DNA of 64,000 nt from Ulva prolifera (GCA_023078555.1 CM041197.1:3134501-3198500), one strand, 5' to 3'; shown: positions 23,763 to 36,064, counted from the stretch's first letter. The notes: a model not told the origin generated them from the sequence alone. Numbers and translations are program-made.

Positions 23763-24250
23763 CACAGTGGTTATGGTGGGATTGCCTCACCTGGGTGCGC
23801 CACCAGGCAAGGTGCGCCACCAATGGGTGAGCTACTTTGTAAGTCGTCATGAAGTTACACATATCCGGCCATTGTACCATTGAGCTACTTTGTAAGTCAC
23901 AGGTTGTCTCTCGAATCCACCTTAAATAGCATTCCTTGTAAATCATATGCCTGAAGGTGTCCATGTGATATGCTGATTGCAGGATTTGTTGCGCATGGAA
24001 GCATGTACGTAAGAGCGGGACTCAGTTCTCCTCACCTGCGGGGTGCGTCAATCGACAGGGTGAGCTAGGCGCGGGGGAGCCTGGTAACCAACTCCCCACA
24101 TGTGGGCATATATCGGTGGCTGGGCACTACAATGACTTCGATCATGTCAAGTGAGTTGAAATGACTCCGATTCATGTGCAATGCACATCATTCAGTGATG
24201 CAGGGGTGTGCACCACTCACCCCACGGGTGAGCTGTTATGTATGGTGAGC
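23763..24250 (+). repeat. 5' subterminal repeat zone of the CACTA-like element
   Basis: Short motifs recur here in both orientations: cctgggtgcgcc, aaggtgcgcc, tgggtgagc, cagggtgagc and acgggtgagc. Matching motifs appear at the other end (about 38680-38710) and in both flanks of the second element (47290-47380, 57680-58090). In CACTA elements such subterminal repeats bind the TNPA-type protein. No gene is visible up to 24882. Confidence 0.55.
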
Positions 24251-24882
24251 CAGGCTGCATGAGCCAAGGCCACCAGCACGCCAGGCCTCAACAAGCCTCA
24301 AAGCATGTGAAGCAACTGGGGAACATGAGTATTTGATGCGTGGACATGAGGGGTACCGGTCCACCGATGCGCGGTGTGCTGAACACTGGAGTTGCTGATC
24401 AGCAGATATATGCAGTGATGTCAATCATCTCTCCCTTTGGGAACTGCATCATGGAGCCGCACACATGGGTTCAGTGCTAGTAGAAGGATTGCTAATTGAT
24501 ATATTGCAGGACTTGTACTGTGCATACTGCCGTGGAGAGTCAAGTACTTGAGTGCCAACCAATACACGGAGTGCAGCTGCATCAGATTGACTGATCGGTG
24601 GTGTGCACTTGAGATGACGAGTACCTCGTCCCCACATTGAAGCGGTCCACATTCGGACAGGTTTAGAGATGTGAATTGGTGTGTGATGTCACGGAGAATA
24701 TGTTGTGTGTAAGCTGACGCAGCTCAGGCATAGCTACGTGTTGCTCGCGAAGCGCTGTGCTGCTCCGGTCTCGAGATGCAACATCAGGGAACGTTGGCGG
24801 GGATTTTTTAAATGCCATACCTAAATCATACTCAAGGTCGTCGCCAGGCCTGCCAAAACTGATCCACCGATGTATTGATGTC

Positions 24883-25035
24883 GTGGGGCGTTTGATACAT
24901 TTGTGGTTGGTTGTTCTCTGGGGTTTTTGGTTGTGTTGCTTTCTTGTGGTTGCTGGTGTGGCGGCCGGTCGCTGGGTTGGCTTGATGTTGTCTGTTTGCT
25001 TTGCCATACAATGGCCAGATATGTGTAACTTGATT
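24883..25035 (+). mobile_element. LINE tail with 14-bp TSD
   Basis: Starts gtggggcgtttgatac and ends gtgtaacttgattg. The TSD gatgtattgatgtc is perfect (24869-24882 and 25036-25049). Confidence 0.92.
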
Positions 25036-25155
25036 GATGTATTGATGTCATTCACCAGCCGCAGGACTCGACCATCACGCTCTATTATCTAGATGCGTGG
25101 AGTGGCTCCGGCAAGTCGCCGTTTTGAAGAATTAATTAAGCTCTATACGCTGTAC

Positions 25156-25401
25156 TGTCGTGACAGAGGGAAGGTCAGTGAGACTCGACTTACAGATACA
25201 GGAGCATGACATGAACGATGCAGAGACGTAGACATACCTGTCGTGACAGAGGGAAGGTCAGTGAGACTCGATAGAGCTCACTGCCCACATCTAGACTATA
25301 TATGCAGAGTACGCCCTTCTGTCACGACCCTCATGATCACACAAGTGAGTCAACCACATGCATGTTCACATTGGCCTAGACTAAACCTATTTCTCTCGAC
25401 A
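25156..25401 (-). mobile_element. solo LTR, copia family A
   Basis: Reverse complement of the 246-bp LTR at 1737-1982, with both end repeats present. It is flanked by a perfect 5-bp duplication TGTAC (25151-25155, 25402-25406). It lies ~420 bp upstream of the transposase start in the opposite orientation and could disturb its promoter. Confidence 0.93.
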
Positions 25402-26746
25402 TGTACACGGCGATTTTTTCTACCCCGCGCGATCCGCCCTTGACATGCCCGCTCGCAAGGGAGCCAATACGGCCGCGGGTGCAGGCAGAAGTGCTGTATC
25501 GGTCACTCAGCTTCACCCGCTACTGCATGGTATTAGCGGTCACACCATAATCCTGCATTTTGACATGTACGTCTTTGTCAACCAAATGCAGCTACATCTA
25601 CTTCCTGCCGCTGATCGAGGCCATGTACGACGCCATCGCTGAAGGACCCTCGCATTGCGTGGCTGTGGGTGGTTTAGTTCCAGAGTGCGTGCGCGATGCG
25701 ATCGTCTGAGTCACGTCGACGTTTGGTACGAGCCACTTGGAAATTATTTGTGGTTGTCTATGGCACGATCTGTGTCTGGAGAATGGCGTAGTATTAGCGA
25801 TAGCAGAAACGTCGTCCATGGATGCAGTCAATGGCAAAGAAGAGGTCGAGATCTCAGTCGACAGAGGAGCCAGCGAGGGAAGAATTTGTGAGTCTTGCAT
25901 ACGGCTGGTTCTGGTGCAGAAAGTGCGGCAAGAAGGTTAGACATACGGGGCACCTGAGTCGACATCTCATTTCCAAGACGCACAAGCGCAACGTTCTTCG
26001 TGTATCAGATGGTGGAGAGTTGTTTCCCATAGCTAATGTGGTCACGCCGGAGCGCTGTGTATATGTTGCTGCAGGTGGCGACGCCAGTGCTCAACATAGA
26101 CAGCCATCTCCGCCATTACCCCAGCATGATGACCTTAGTGATCCTGCTGGCCCATATTCAAGACCAATAGGGTCTTCAGACTTGAATATATTATTTACAC
26201 CAGCTGTCAGCGACGCTGAGGACGAAGGGCCCAAGCTACCACCATACGTACCACCCCCAGGTGATGAGCAGGAGTCAGAAGAGACATTCGCTGTTGTGCC
26301 CTTGTCTTGGGAGGTTGATGACACAGCCGCCACAAAGTCAAGGCCTCTTCCTGAGGCTGTCAATGGAGAGGATGATGCACAATATGCGGTCAGTCTACGT
26401 TACTGTGTCCAGTGCAAAAGTTTCCCAGTCGTTATGACACTGCATCTCTTGACAATCTGACACTCATTTATTTATTCTCTAGATCGTATCCAACAGTACC
26501 AAGGTCCCGCTCTGTGCGGTGCAGGATGTGGCCAGCCTCATCCGATTTGGAGAAGATGAGATCCGTGCCCGTGGAGGGGTCGACGTTGCTGCAGTTTTGG
26601 AGGCCGCCTTATCGCAAGGTCTCCAGGCTGCTCCGGATGTCAGTATGCAGGTTCTCACTGCTGAGCTATTGTACCGCATGGATCTGCAGAAGGCTGCGCA
26701 GCTGAATGAGGGGTTGCCACCTCCTCGACCATACACGGTGCGATGG

Positions 26747-26803
26747 TTGGCTTGATGTTGTTTGTTTGCTTTGCCATACAATGGCCAGATATGTGTAACT
26801 TAA
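26747..26803 (+). mobile_element. very short LINE tail in a transposase exon
   Basis: Only the last ~57 bp of the LINE (ttggcttgatgttg to gtgtaacttaat). It lies after PRPYTVRW; the protein resumes at GVLCLQG, skipping ~75 residues present in the homologue at 56183-56818. The insertion coincides with a deletion and no clean TSD is seen. Confidence 0.75.
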
Positions 26804-28011
26804 TAGCCAATCAATGGGGTGTTGTGCCTCCAAGGTCCGGATGCATATGCATGGGATTTGTGTGACAATGGGCAATGCCCGACTGTTTATGGTCGATCGT
26901 TACCAATGGCTGAGAGACGCTTGAGGCACGGCGAACGTTGTGTCAATTGTGGAAACCTGCGCTACTCAAAGAGGAACAATCAACTGCAGCCTGCACGGAG
27001 GTTTGTTCACCTCCGTTGCCATGTCATGTATGCACCCTGCATGCATTTATTCATGTGCACTTTCGCACGTTTGCAGTGCTTATATTCTCAAGCTAGACGA
27101 CGTAGTGAGACACATGTTTGGAGTCGAGATGTTTGCACGATTCGCGGGCACGCACACACGAGCCATGTTGGACTCTCCGGTGTACAAGCGTCTTGATGAA
27201 GTGCACGGCCACGTCATCTCAGCCCTGTCCAGCCAGGTCTCCGAGCACCCAGGTGACTCGGGCCTTGCTTCCCCAGAAGTGGCTGGGCCTTCCACCGCTG
27301 CAGCCGCACCGACATGTAGACCGGAGGATTTTGTGGATCCCGATCCTAGCGACGAAATCATGACAGCTTCTGGCGATGTCTTGACTTTGTGTTTTGCGTT
27401 ATTTGTGGATGGTGTCCAGCTTCACCAGCACGGCAGAGCGACAACAACAGTTGTGGGCATCAAGTGCCTTGATCTACCCGGCTTCCTCTGCAACACAGAC
27501 TTAGCATGCTATCCACTAGCTTTTATCGGAGGGGAGAAAGAGCCCTCCAATTTGCAAGAGTTCATGTCAATCATTTTGAAGCAGTTCAAGGCTCATGAAC
27601 CCAATGGTTCTGTTGACAAAGATGGTATGTGTGCGGGAGCCATTGCTCCCCGGCCTTCTTCCCTGTCACTTCACCATAGGAGCGATGTGGTGCTTCTAGC
27701 ACAGTGTTGTGATCCATGCGTGCTGGCATTACAGGAAAATATGTGGTGGAAGGTCTTCCCATATGGGTCTGGGACACTTATAGGCGGAAATGGCGGCAGG
27801 TATATCCTGTCTTCGTCTTTGATTTCGCAGACACCCCGGCGAGGCGAGGATGGGCTTTGACAACTGGACACACTGGGTTCAGTGGTTGTGACAGATGTGG
27901 CATTCAAGGCATTCGCCTGCTTCCCGATGGAATCAAGCTAAACTGGACGGCTTTTGCTGGATATTACCGCCCTTGCACTGCCGTTATCCCTGACATAGAC
28001 ACCACCGTGCG

Positions 28012-28409
28012 CATGGTCCCATGGCTTTGATGTGCCGGTGGATGACTTTGTGGGTTGAGTGCTCTGGCCGTGGGGCGTTTGATGCATTTGTGGTTGGTTG
28101 TTCTTTGGGGTTTTTGGTTGTGTTGCTTTCTTGTGGTTGCTGGTGTGGCGGCCGGTCGCTGGGTTGGCTTGATGTTGTCTGTTTGCTTTGCCATACAATG
28201 GCCAGATATGTGTAACTTGATTACCAGGATGACTTTGTGGGTTGAGTGCTCTGGCCTTGGGGCGTTTGATGCATTTGTGGTTGGTTGTTCTCTAGGGTTT
28301 TTGGTTGTGTTGCTTTCTTGTGGTTGCTGGTGTGGCGGCCGGTCGCTGGGTTGGCTTGATGTTGTCTGTTTGCTTTGCCATACAATGGCCAGATATATGT
28401 AACTTGATT
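28012..28409 (+). mobile_element. tandem LINE-tail dimer inside one TSD
   Basis: Two forward tails lie head to tail: 28018-28222, which includes the last LINE codons (HGFDVPVDDFVG), and 28229-28409. Six extra bases (accagg) separate them, and six (catggt) precede the first. A single perfect 14-bp TSD gacaccaccgtgcg (27998-28011 and 28410-28423) brackets the pair, so both arrived in one event. The site overlaps a predicted splice donor of the transposase gene. Confidence 0.9.
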
Positions 28410-28668
28410 GACACCACCGTGCGGCACTCTTGTGCATGGTGCTGAATCAACTTGTCGTCTTACTGGCATAAGCTTGTTCATCTGTATGCAGGAAAAGCGC
28501 ACCAAGAAAGTGAAGGTTGGTAAAAAGTGCGAGCAGAAGGAGAAAACCATTAATGTGCAATTCGGGAAGAACGGTCAGCCTGACCAAGCTGCGTTGCAAA
28601 GTGTCTTGGTCGATGATGTGCAGCACCGCGCCCGCAGCACCAAGGCCCTCAACATCACCAAACAGGCT

Positions 28669-28776
28669 TGCTGTGTTGCTTTCTTGTGGTTGCTGGTGTG
28701 GCAGCCGGTCGCTGGGTTGGCTTGGTGTTGTTTGTTTGCTTTGCCATACAATGGCCAGTTATTTGTAACTTAAAGG
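28669..28776 (+). mobile_element. LINE tail in a transposase exon
   Basis: Begins tgctgtgttgctttc and ends atttgtaacttaaagg. TSD accaaacaggct (28657-28668, 28777-28788). It interrupts the reading frame between NITKQA and AEKKYKLPE. Confidence 0.9.
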
Positions 28777-30248
28777 ACCAAACAGGCTGAGAAGAAGTAT
28801 AAATTGCCTGAAATGGCAAGAGACGGCGGCCAGCACTCTGCAAACCCACACACAAGAGAGCAGAGACGTCTCACACGAGGTCCGTTTGCCCCTATTCGTA
28901 TTGATACTCACGCATGTTGTAGTGGTAACCCTCGACATCAGTTGATCATGCTATTCAATGGGTATCACATGCCTGCGTGTACAATTGCATGTAATCTCTA
29001 ATCGCTGTGCCGTTGACTTCAATTCACGCTGGTGGTGCAAGCCATAAGCAACACGTCACTGCAGCGACGTGTCTTCTTATCTCGGGTATGCAGATGTTGA
29101 CTGCGGTGTGCACGATCTGTGCAGATTGCGAAGCAGCCTGGGACTCGCGATATAATCATGCCAACGAAAAACACAAGGAGATTGGGTGTCGCGGAGTGAA
29201 TCCATTCCAATTGAGCGGCTTGTTGGGATACGAGTAAGCGCTGTGGTCGACTGATTACTTGGAGATGCTGTCTCTGCGCTGTCAAGGTTAACTTTGTTTG
29301 TATGCAGTTTTCAATTGACTTTCGTGGATCCCATGTCGCACTCAATATTGTACAGCCTACTTCGTAACTTCATGGAATTGATTTGCAACACCACGAACGG
29401 CCTCGAAGTTGATGGCATGGGGTTCTTCCTGGCAGGCCAACTGCAAGATCGGATGGACACTTTCAGTGAGAAATTTGAGTATAGTATAAGTGCATACAAT
29501 CGCCGCCCACCGAAATTCCGTCGGTAAGCCTCACTTCTCCAAGAATTCAATGTAATCGTGGCTATCCATGTTCAACTCCATTGACTGCAGGGGAATCCCA
29601 TTTTCAAAGTGGCTCTTTGAAGAGTTGAACACCGGTGTGGAGATTACCATTGCCATGATCATGTACGTAGCAAGATCAGAAATTCAACCAGGGATCTTGA
29701 AGATGTGGGCCCATTTGCGGAAGTTCACTTTGTACTTCCTACACTATCGACCAGGGCAACACACCGACGTACAGATTTTAGACGCACAGAGGGAATTGTT
29801 CCAATTTGGTGAGTATGCAGAACAACACTTGCATTGCAAGTCCTTGACATGTCTTGTCCACCGTTGCTTTGCTCACATACCTCAGCAAGTCATGGCCACG
29901 TTGCCTGGAGCGTATCTACGTGAGGATTGGGGAGAGAGAATGATTCGTCACACGAAGGGCGCAATTACTGGACATGCAACGAAGCACGCAGCAAGAGCAT
30001 CTGCCGGCGTATGTCTGGTTGAAATGGGGCTGCGCGCCAACCAACAGCAACACCCGTCCATTGATGAGCCTTTGCGCACAATTCGTCCGACACCGTCACC
30101 ACGACCAAAGGACACGGGCGACGACAATGGCACCTTGCTGCACACCCTGTCACCTGCCTACACCGGCGAAGATCGAGATGAGGTGTGTAATTGTACTAGC
30201 ATCCGTGCAACGTGTTATGTGGCCCAATTTGCAGTGACATTCATAAGT

Positions 30249-30360
30249 TACACATATCTGGCCATTGTATGGCAAAGCAAACAAACAACAGCAAGCCAAC
30301 CCAGCGACCGGCTGCCACAACAGCAACCACAAGAAAGCATCACAACAAAAAACCCCAGAG
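30249..30360 (-). mobile_element. reverse LINE tail within a transposase intron
   Basis: Reverse tail from taagttacacatatctgg to accccaga. It sits between the exon ending TGEDRDE (~30180) and the exon starting VSRFAKCL after the acceptor ttttcag (ends 30368), so it lies within an intron. I could not define a TSD. The homologous intron of the second element holds a hairpin instead. Confidence 0.75.
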
Positions 30361-30755
30361 AATTTTCAGGTGAGTAGATTCGCCAAGTGCCTCACGGAAA
30401 TGGCAGACAGGGTAGGCAGAGCTCACAGAGTTGAAGGAGAACTGGAGATAGCCGGTAAGTTGAAAGCAGAACATATCAAGGGCACTAAGAACAGACAGAA
30501 AGGCGGCATTGACCATGAAGATGATCAGAAGGCTGAAGTGCAGTGCTCAGACTCTGCGACCATTCATCGCGGAGCATTTGTAGTCCGAACTGCGGTCGGC
30601 ACCAAGGCATATGGGCGCACCCACTCAGATCAGTATGTGTATGTTCCCTTCCGGGCTGGTGGGGCACACAATGCATGTGTGATGCGTATCAGTCAACTGT
30701 TGCTAGTGAAACGGGCGGGTATGGGCTGGCCGAATGACGAGGCCAGGTTTGCAGT

Positions 30756-30872
30756 CAATCAAGTTACACATATCTGGCCATTGTATGGCAAAGCAAACAG
30801 ACAACATCAAGCCAACCCAGCGACCGGCCGCCACACCAGCAACCACAAGAAAGCAACACAACCAAAAACCCC
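30756..30872 (-). mobile_element. reverse LINE tail forming a potential intron
   Basis: Reverse tail from caatcaagttacac to aaaccccc-type sequence. TSD aggtttgcagt (30745-30755, 30873-30883). The duplicated AGGT gives a GT at 30747 and the right junction ends CCCCAG at 30874, so removal of 30747-30874 would restore NDEARFAVGKMWDH exactly. Confidence 0.85.
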
Positions 30873-31352
30873 AGGTTTGCAGTGGGGAAAATGTGGGACC
30901 ATCTTGCTGTGAGGAAGGGTGTCGGATTGGAGACTCACTTCAACGATGATCCAGCATTAGGAGCATGTACCATCCCGAGGGCCCTTTTCTTGGCACCAAA
31001 ACGGCGTAGAATGGGCTATAGGATTGCAGTTTTTCTGCGACAGATTCACTGTCCTTGTGTGTACATTCCCGACCCGGCTGGTGACACCTTCATGACAGTG
31101 GGGAAAATGGGATATCATGGTAGGATGGTCTTGCAGTGGGAGTCCGGGAGTTGGCTCCCGTGTGATGAAGATTGTGATGAGAGGTAATCACGGTCTTGTG
31201 TAATTCATAAAGAAAATACAACTCAGTAGCTTCTAGTCGTGTGTTTGGGCTTCTGTTGGCCGTGTCATATTAATCTCAGAGCCGACATATCTCTGTCACC
31301 GTCGCCGTCAAAGGCACAATGAGCACAATTTCGTCCCTTTGGGAGATTCAAA

Positions 31353-31790
31353 GCAGCCTCTGAGCTGTCCGTAGCGACAGGCTTGCAGAAGTGTGAGATT
31401 GCAGTGCTGTGGGCACGGTGCAAGTCACTGCAGCACACGGCCATGCACTGCATCAAGGTCTGATGCTGCTTCTCTGTCATCCATGCATAAACATACTGGT
31501 GACTCTGCCTGCCAAAGTTGAGATCCAAATTCCAAGCAGCCTCTGAGCTGTCCGTAGCGACAGGCTCGCAGAAGTGTGAGATTGCAGTGCTGTGGGCACG
31601 GTGCAAGTCACTGCAGCACACGGCCAAGCACTGCATCAAGGTCTGATGCTGCTTCTCTGTCATCCATGCATAAACATACTGGTGACTCTGCCTGCCAAAG
31701 TTGAGATCCAAATTCCAAGCAGCCTCTGAGCTGTCCGTAGCGACAGGCTCGCAGAAGTGTGAGATTGCAGTGCTATGGGTATACAGGCAC
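31353..31790 (+). repeat. 183-bp tandem repeat, ~2.4 copies
   Basis: Units start gcagcctctgagctgtcc at 31353, 31536 and 31719 and are nearly identical. It lies between the two genes of the CACTA-like element. The rest of the intergenic stretch 31188-32867 shows no gene I can support. Confidence 0.9.
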
Positions 31791-32867
31791 AGCATGATCG
31801 AGGCAACTATGTGCACTAATGATTTTCAGTATTGTGAAAGTGAGCGGGTATACCCCTGGTACACGGTGTTGCATTGCAAGCGTCGCTTGGTTGCTTGAAC
31901 AAACACCAACTTGCCGTGTTGCACTACGCAGGGACGATACGTATGTACATAGTCAGGCACGACCAAGAGCAGTAGAGAATGTTGCACTCACGACAGGAGG
32001 AGTCGTAGGTGTAAGGTTGGAACAACACAGACGCAGACAATGCCAATTATACATCTGCAGACAAGGGTTCATGACTCATGGAAACCAATGCTTCCACATA
32101 TAAGCAGAAGCCTAGCACGTGGCAAAGGTGCAGACATATTCCATGAGCATGTCGAGGTGGATATCCACTCATTTGTCCCCGCAGTTGTGAATGAGGATAG
32201 ACACGTCGATATACAAAATACCATCGTTATTCATTATTCATTAGAGGTACCTCTTAAATCGTTGACTGAATGGATCCGTGTGCCCGGAGTAACATCATGA
32301 AGGCACCTCACTAGTACTGCAGCTCAGGCTAGACGCTACATATTGCCAGTTGCGTTTGATGTGCACAATCTTTCAAAATTATTGACTATCCATTTCACAT
32401 TGTACATGTCGATTATAAACTCATATTCGTGTCAAATAATTTTGAAAACGAGGGCACACGAAATACTTGCGTACAACGCATCGTGCGCTGAAGGTCGATG
32501 TGGCTACGAGTGCATCAGGCCAACCAGTTCAATCACTAATTGCAAGGCGATGATGACTGAGCGAGTCAATTTCAGAATACATGTGCACGTAATCATGCAC
32601 AAACGCGTCAGCGAGTGACCATGTTTCCAATCCTGGCGCATACATTTTGCGTACGTTCAACGTCGAGATGAGCCCTCGAGGGGGTGTCTAAAGCGGACCG
32701 GGCAACGTCCACGCGCTTGTTCGAAATTTCAGTTCGAATGATGCGTTTGGATTCCAAAAGCAGCACAAGCGACTACGGCACACGTAAGCCATGCAACTCC
32801 GCTGTAGCTGTACAATCCCAATTGTATTGCGGCGTTATAACTGCCGCGTTCCAAAGAGACCGTTGCC

Positions 32868-35671
32868 ATGGCAGAGCAAGCGCCACCTCCTCGAGTGAGG
32901 GACTTGACAGCTCTAATCGTGGTGATAGATGACAAGGAGCTGCATATTTCGCTTTTGAAACGGAAGAACGTTTCGGAGGAAGACTTCCTGACCAGTCGTT
33001 CTGCCGAGTTTGGACGCAAGGTCAACTCACGATGTTTCCGGCTATATCACAGCGTTGCAGGCGCACGTGAAGTCGACGACCACTCTGTAGATGAGATCTT
33101 CGAGTCGCAAGTCATTATCCCGTACGAGCAGAAAATGCTATGGCCACATGCGGTGCACGGCACGACAGGTGTCATCCGTCTAGATCCGCCGCGGTCCGGG
33201 GAGACTGTGCCGTCCCCGACAAGGCAGAGCCATCAAAGCGGCAACAGAATTGCGAGAAGAGCTGCTCATGTGCGTGCCGTGATCGTCTTCGGGCGTATCT
33301 CGTTCATGCAGCGCGTGATTGTTAGGAGCCGATGATTGGCATTCAATCCAACATCGGAATTTCGATGTTGAATGAGTCGCACGGTGCTTGCAGGCTGAAA
33401 AGGAAATGAACATCAAGCTGCAACTTTTCATGCCTCGCGTTACGGTTGCAGCATTCACTTATGCGGCCATGCACCTGCCCATTTCGAAATTCGCCACTCT
33501 CCCATCACTTGCCTTGGGAGCTGTGATCTCAAGCCTCATCCGCAAGCTGCTAAGGGATCCGGAGGTTGACGCATGGAATCTGGAGGAAGCAATCGCAAGG
33601 CTGACGCCAGAGGTATGGCCGATTCAGAATGTTGTGAAGGAGGAGGAGCAACCGGTGGCGCCAAGGGCAATCTACACCAACCGAGGCAACTACGCTGCTG
33701 CAGGAAGTCGAAGGCCTGAAGCAATTCCGAAATGCGTGGTCGATTAAGAAGAGCCGGACTGAGATTTTGCGAATGGTGTTTCAATACATCGACAGATGCT
33801 GCGAGCATGAGCTCAAGCCCGATGCTGCCAAGGAAGCCAAGGCCGCTTTCAGACAGGTATCCAAGGTCATTGACACCGACAATTCAAGAAAAATACGGAC
33901 CTCATGTGATCTTATCTTCTTATCATGGGCTCAGGTCCTGCAGAGGACTGAAAATCTGGAAGCTTTGCTGACAGATGAGCCATGGGAATTTTCGGTGGAT
34001 GACCGAAAGCCGATCGTCGAGGGCCTGCAAAAGGCCATTGACGAGCTCGCAGCTTTCAAGAAGCCACTGGGCGCGAAAAAGTACCGAGAAGAGACCAGAA
34101 GAGCGGTCAGTGGATTGGCCACATCCAAGAAGACTGGTGTCGTACGTGATCTATATCTGACACCACACCACATGATACAATTGTGCTCCATGTAGCAAAT
34201 GTCATGATCATGTACAAGGATGCCTTGTATGCAGGGGCTGCGGGCCTTGAAAGCGGAGTTTGGAGACATGTTGCAATTTGACAAGACGCTGGACGGGGCA
34301 CTCAATGCAACCATGCCTGTTGGCAAATCGACGCAAGAGCTGCAGAAATATGAAAATCTACAGGCATGGGGTGACCATTGGGGAACCCCCTTCTACAGCA
34401 CAGATAAGTCTCCGCTTTACCCCATCTACCAACAGCGTTCTTTGCAAAAGCCTCAAAATCAAACAGAGAAACAGCTGCTTGAAAAGCCAGAAGAGTTCAC
34501 TCTGAAAAGGCTCTTTGCTGCATCCGGTCAGAATGTCAGGGGGTTTTTGGTTGTGTTGCTTTCTTGTGGTTGCTGGTGTGGCGGCCGGTCGCTGGGTTGG
34601 CTTGATGTTGTCTGTTTGCTTTGCCATACAATGGCCAGATATGTGTAACTTGATTGAGATGGGTCAGAATGTCAGCGCCGGTTACATGCTCTTCCAGACA
34701 CGGCATCCCCTGCTCGTATGGACAGTTCCAGTGCCACAATTTGATGGACAGTCGCGAGCATACTCACACGAGTCCGCCGAGACGGACATTGATGCAAATT
34801 CTGACGAGGATCTGTTGCCCGATAACCAGCCCTCGGGACAGGGGGTGCCCCCAACATCCCGCACCAGTATCGAAGGTCCGAGGTCAGGCCGCCTGCATGT
34901 GGCGGGTGTCTTGATGCTGAATTGCATCGTGCCATATGTGGTACGATTTCGAATGCATGGGCGATGCCCCGGTCGTGCCTGTGTCACTAGCTACGCACCG
35001 AAACCAATGTGAACGGCGCTCACAAGAGAAGAAAATACACGCAGGCTGCCCTATTCAAGATCCATGGGTTGCAACCTCCGCACGAGCTCATAAACTTCAC
35101 TGAAGCTCTCAACACAACAGTTCCATTGAGACCAAGCCTGGGGGCACACCAAGAGGCTGACGTGGCAGATGATGAAGATTCAGATGGAGCAGAGTTTGAA
35201 TCCGACCGTGAAGACGGGGAGCCTAAACAGCAGGCAGCAGCAGCAACAGTGAACTTGAGGGCAGAAAGAAGAAGCCGTCGAGGCAATGCCCCAAGGAAGT
35301 TGCCATTGCAGGGGTCATCTGCTACAGCCCGGCCAACGGGTGTGAACTCAGCGTCAACAGGATCTGGGAGGAAGCGCAAGGTGTTCAGCGTGGCAAAGCA
35401 GTCTACCCAGCTATCAAGTGATGATGAAACTGCTGCGGTATGTCTCTGCTGTTTATGAGTGCACCGGACAGATGTGACTACTCATGCCTGTGCCCGTCCC
35501 CAAGGCAAACTCGAGTGCTGCACTTACTTCACAGCATAGCCGGTGGCTCCGCAGGAGCCAGACACCGAGGAGCATGAGATTGCACCAGCAGCTGCGGTTG
35601 CCCCGTCTAGGAGGAAACGCCAGACAAGTAGCCGACGCAGCAAGCCTCCTAAGCGAGGCAACAAATCATAG
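32868..35671 (+). pseudogene. second gene of the CACTA-like element, unknown protein
   Basis: I do not recognise this family. Exon 1 starts MAEQAPPPRVRDLTALIVVIDD and seems to end near 33265 (AARRAAH). The next exon starts after the acceptor at 33393 (AEKEMNIKLQLFM). A Lys-rich helical exon runs from about 33700 (LKPDAAKEAKAAFRQVSKVID, IFLSWAQ). Later parts include QTRHPLLVWTVPVPQF and a strongly acidic stretch near 35160-35220. The last exon (35540-35671) ends in a basic tail, RRKRQTSSRRSKPPKRGNK, that could be a nuclear signal; its donor at 35438 splices in frame. A homologue with the same order lies at 49133-51561, again downstream of the transposase. By position it is the counterpart of TNPA-type DNA-binding proteins, which is inference. 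A LINE tail at 34540 interrupts it. Confidence 0.65.
34540..34661 (+). mobile_element. LINE tail in the second gene
   Basis: Starts ggggtttttggttg and ends gtgtaacttgattgagatg. TSD ggtcagaatgtcag (34526-34539, 34662-34675), perfect 14 bp. Confidence 0.92.
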
Positions 35672-36002
35672 AAAGCAGTGCACCTGAAGTACGCATCTCA
35701 GAGCCTCCAGATGTGCCAATTGGTGAACCACCTGCTCTCATGTCTACTTTTACGCATGCAGGATCTTACGTTGACGTAATTAAACATGCAGTTGCAATTC
35801 ATTGTTGCTGATGTCAGCGTTGATGCAGCCTGCAAACCTACGGAGGCAGCAACACACAACAAGAGTCCGCAGTGCTGTGGACTCCGCACGTCAAGGCAGT
35901 GGCGCTATCAATCTTCATTTTTTCTATACTTGCTTTAGACTGGATTGTCTGTGTGGCGCCTGTGTGGGGACTGGCGCAGAGGGACCCCCGCGCAGGCAGA
36001 TA

Positions 36003-36064
36003 CTATTAAGTTACACATATCTGGCCATTGTATGGCAAAGCAAACAAACAACATCAAGCCAACC
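36003..36064 (-). mobile_element. short reverse LINE tail
   Basis: About 60 bp of the LINE 3' end in reverse orientation, with the 15-bp TSD ccgcgcaggcagata (35988-36002, 36065-36079). It lies in the non-coding stretch downstream of gene 2. Confidence 0.9.

Larger units (their letters stand above)
25822..31187 (+). pseudogene. Tnp2-like CACTA transposase gene, multi-exon, disrupted
   Basis: Exon 1 (25822-26388) encodes a C2H2 finger (C32, C35, H48, H54) and an acidic region; its donor at 26389 joins an acceptor ending at 26482. Later exons encode a Cys knuckle (LCDNGQC...RCVNCGNLRY), then a core from 27077 (YILKLDD, LFVDGVQL, CLDLPGF, LKQFK), and from 27735 DTPARRGWALTTGHTGFSGCDRCGI. This DxPARR plus Cys pattern is characteristic of Tnp2 transposases. 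C-terminal exons at 28490-28880, 29090-29235, 29310-29525, 29578-30180 and 30369-31187 complete it. A diverged homologue with the same exon order lies at 52034-57302. LINE tails interrupt exons at 26747 and 28669 and straddle a donor site at 28012. The stretch around 26747-26822 has also lost sequence present in the homologue. The gene is therefore probably dead unless rescued by splicing. Exon ends are my estimates. Confidence 0.75.
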
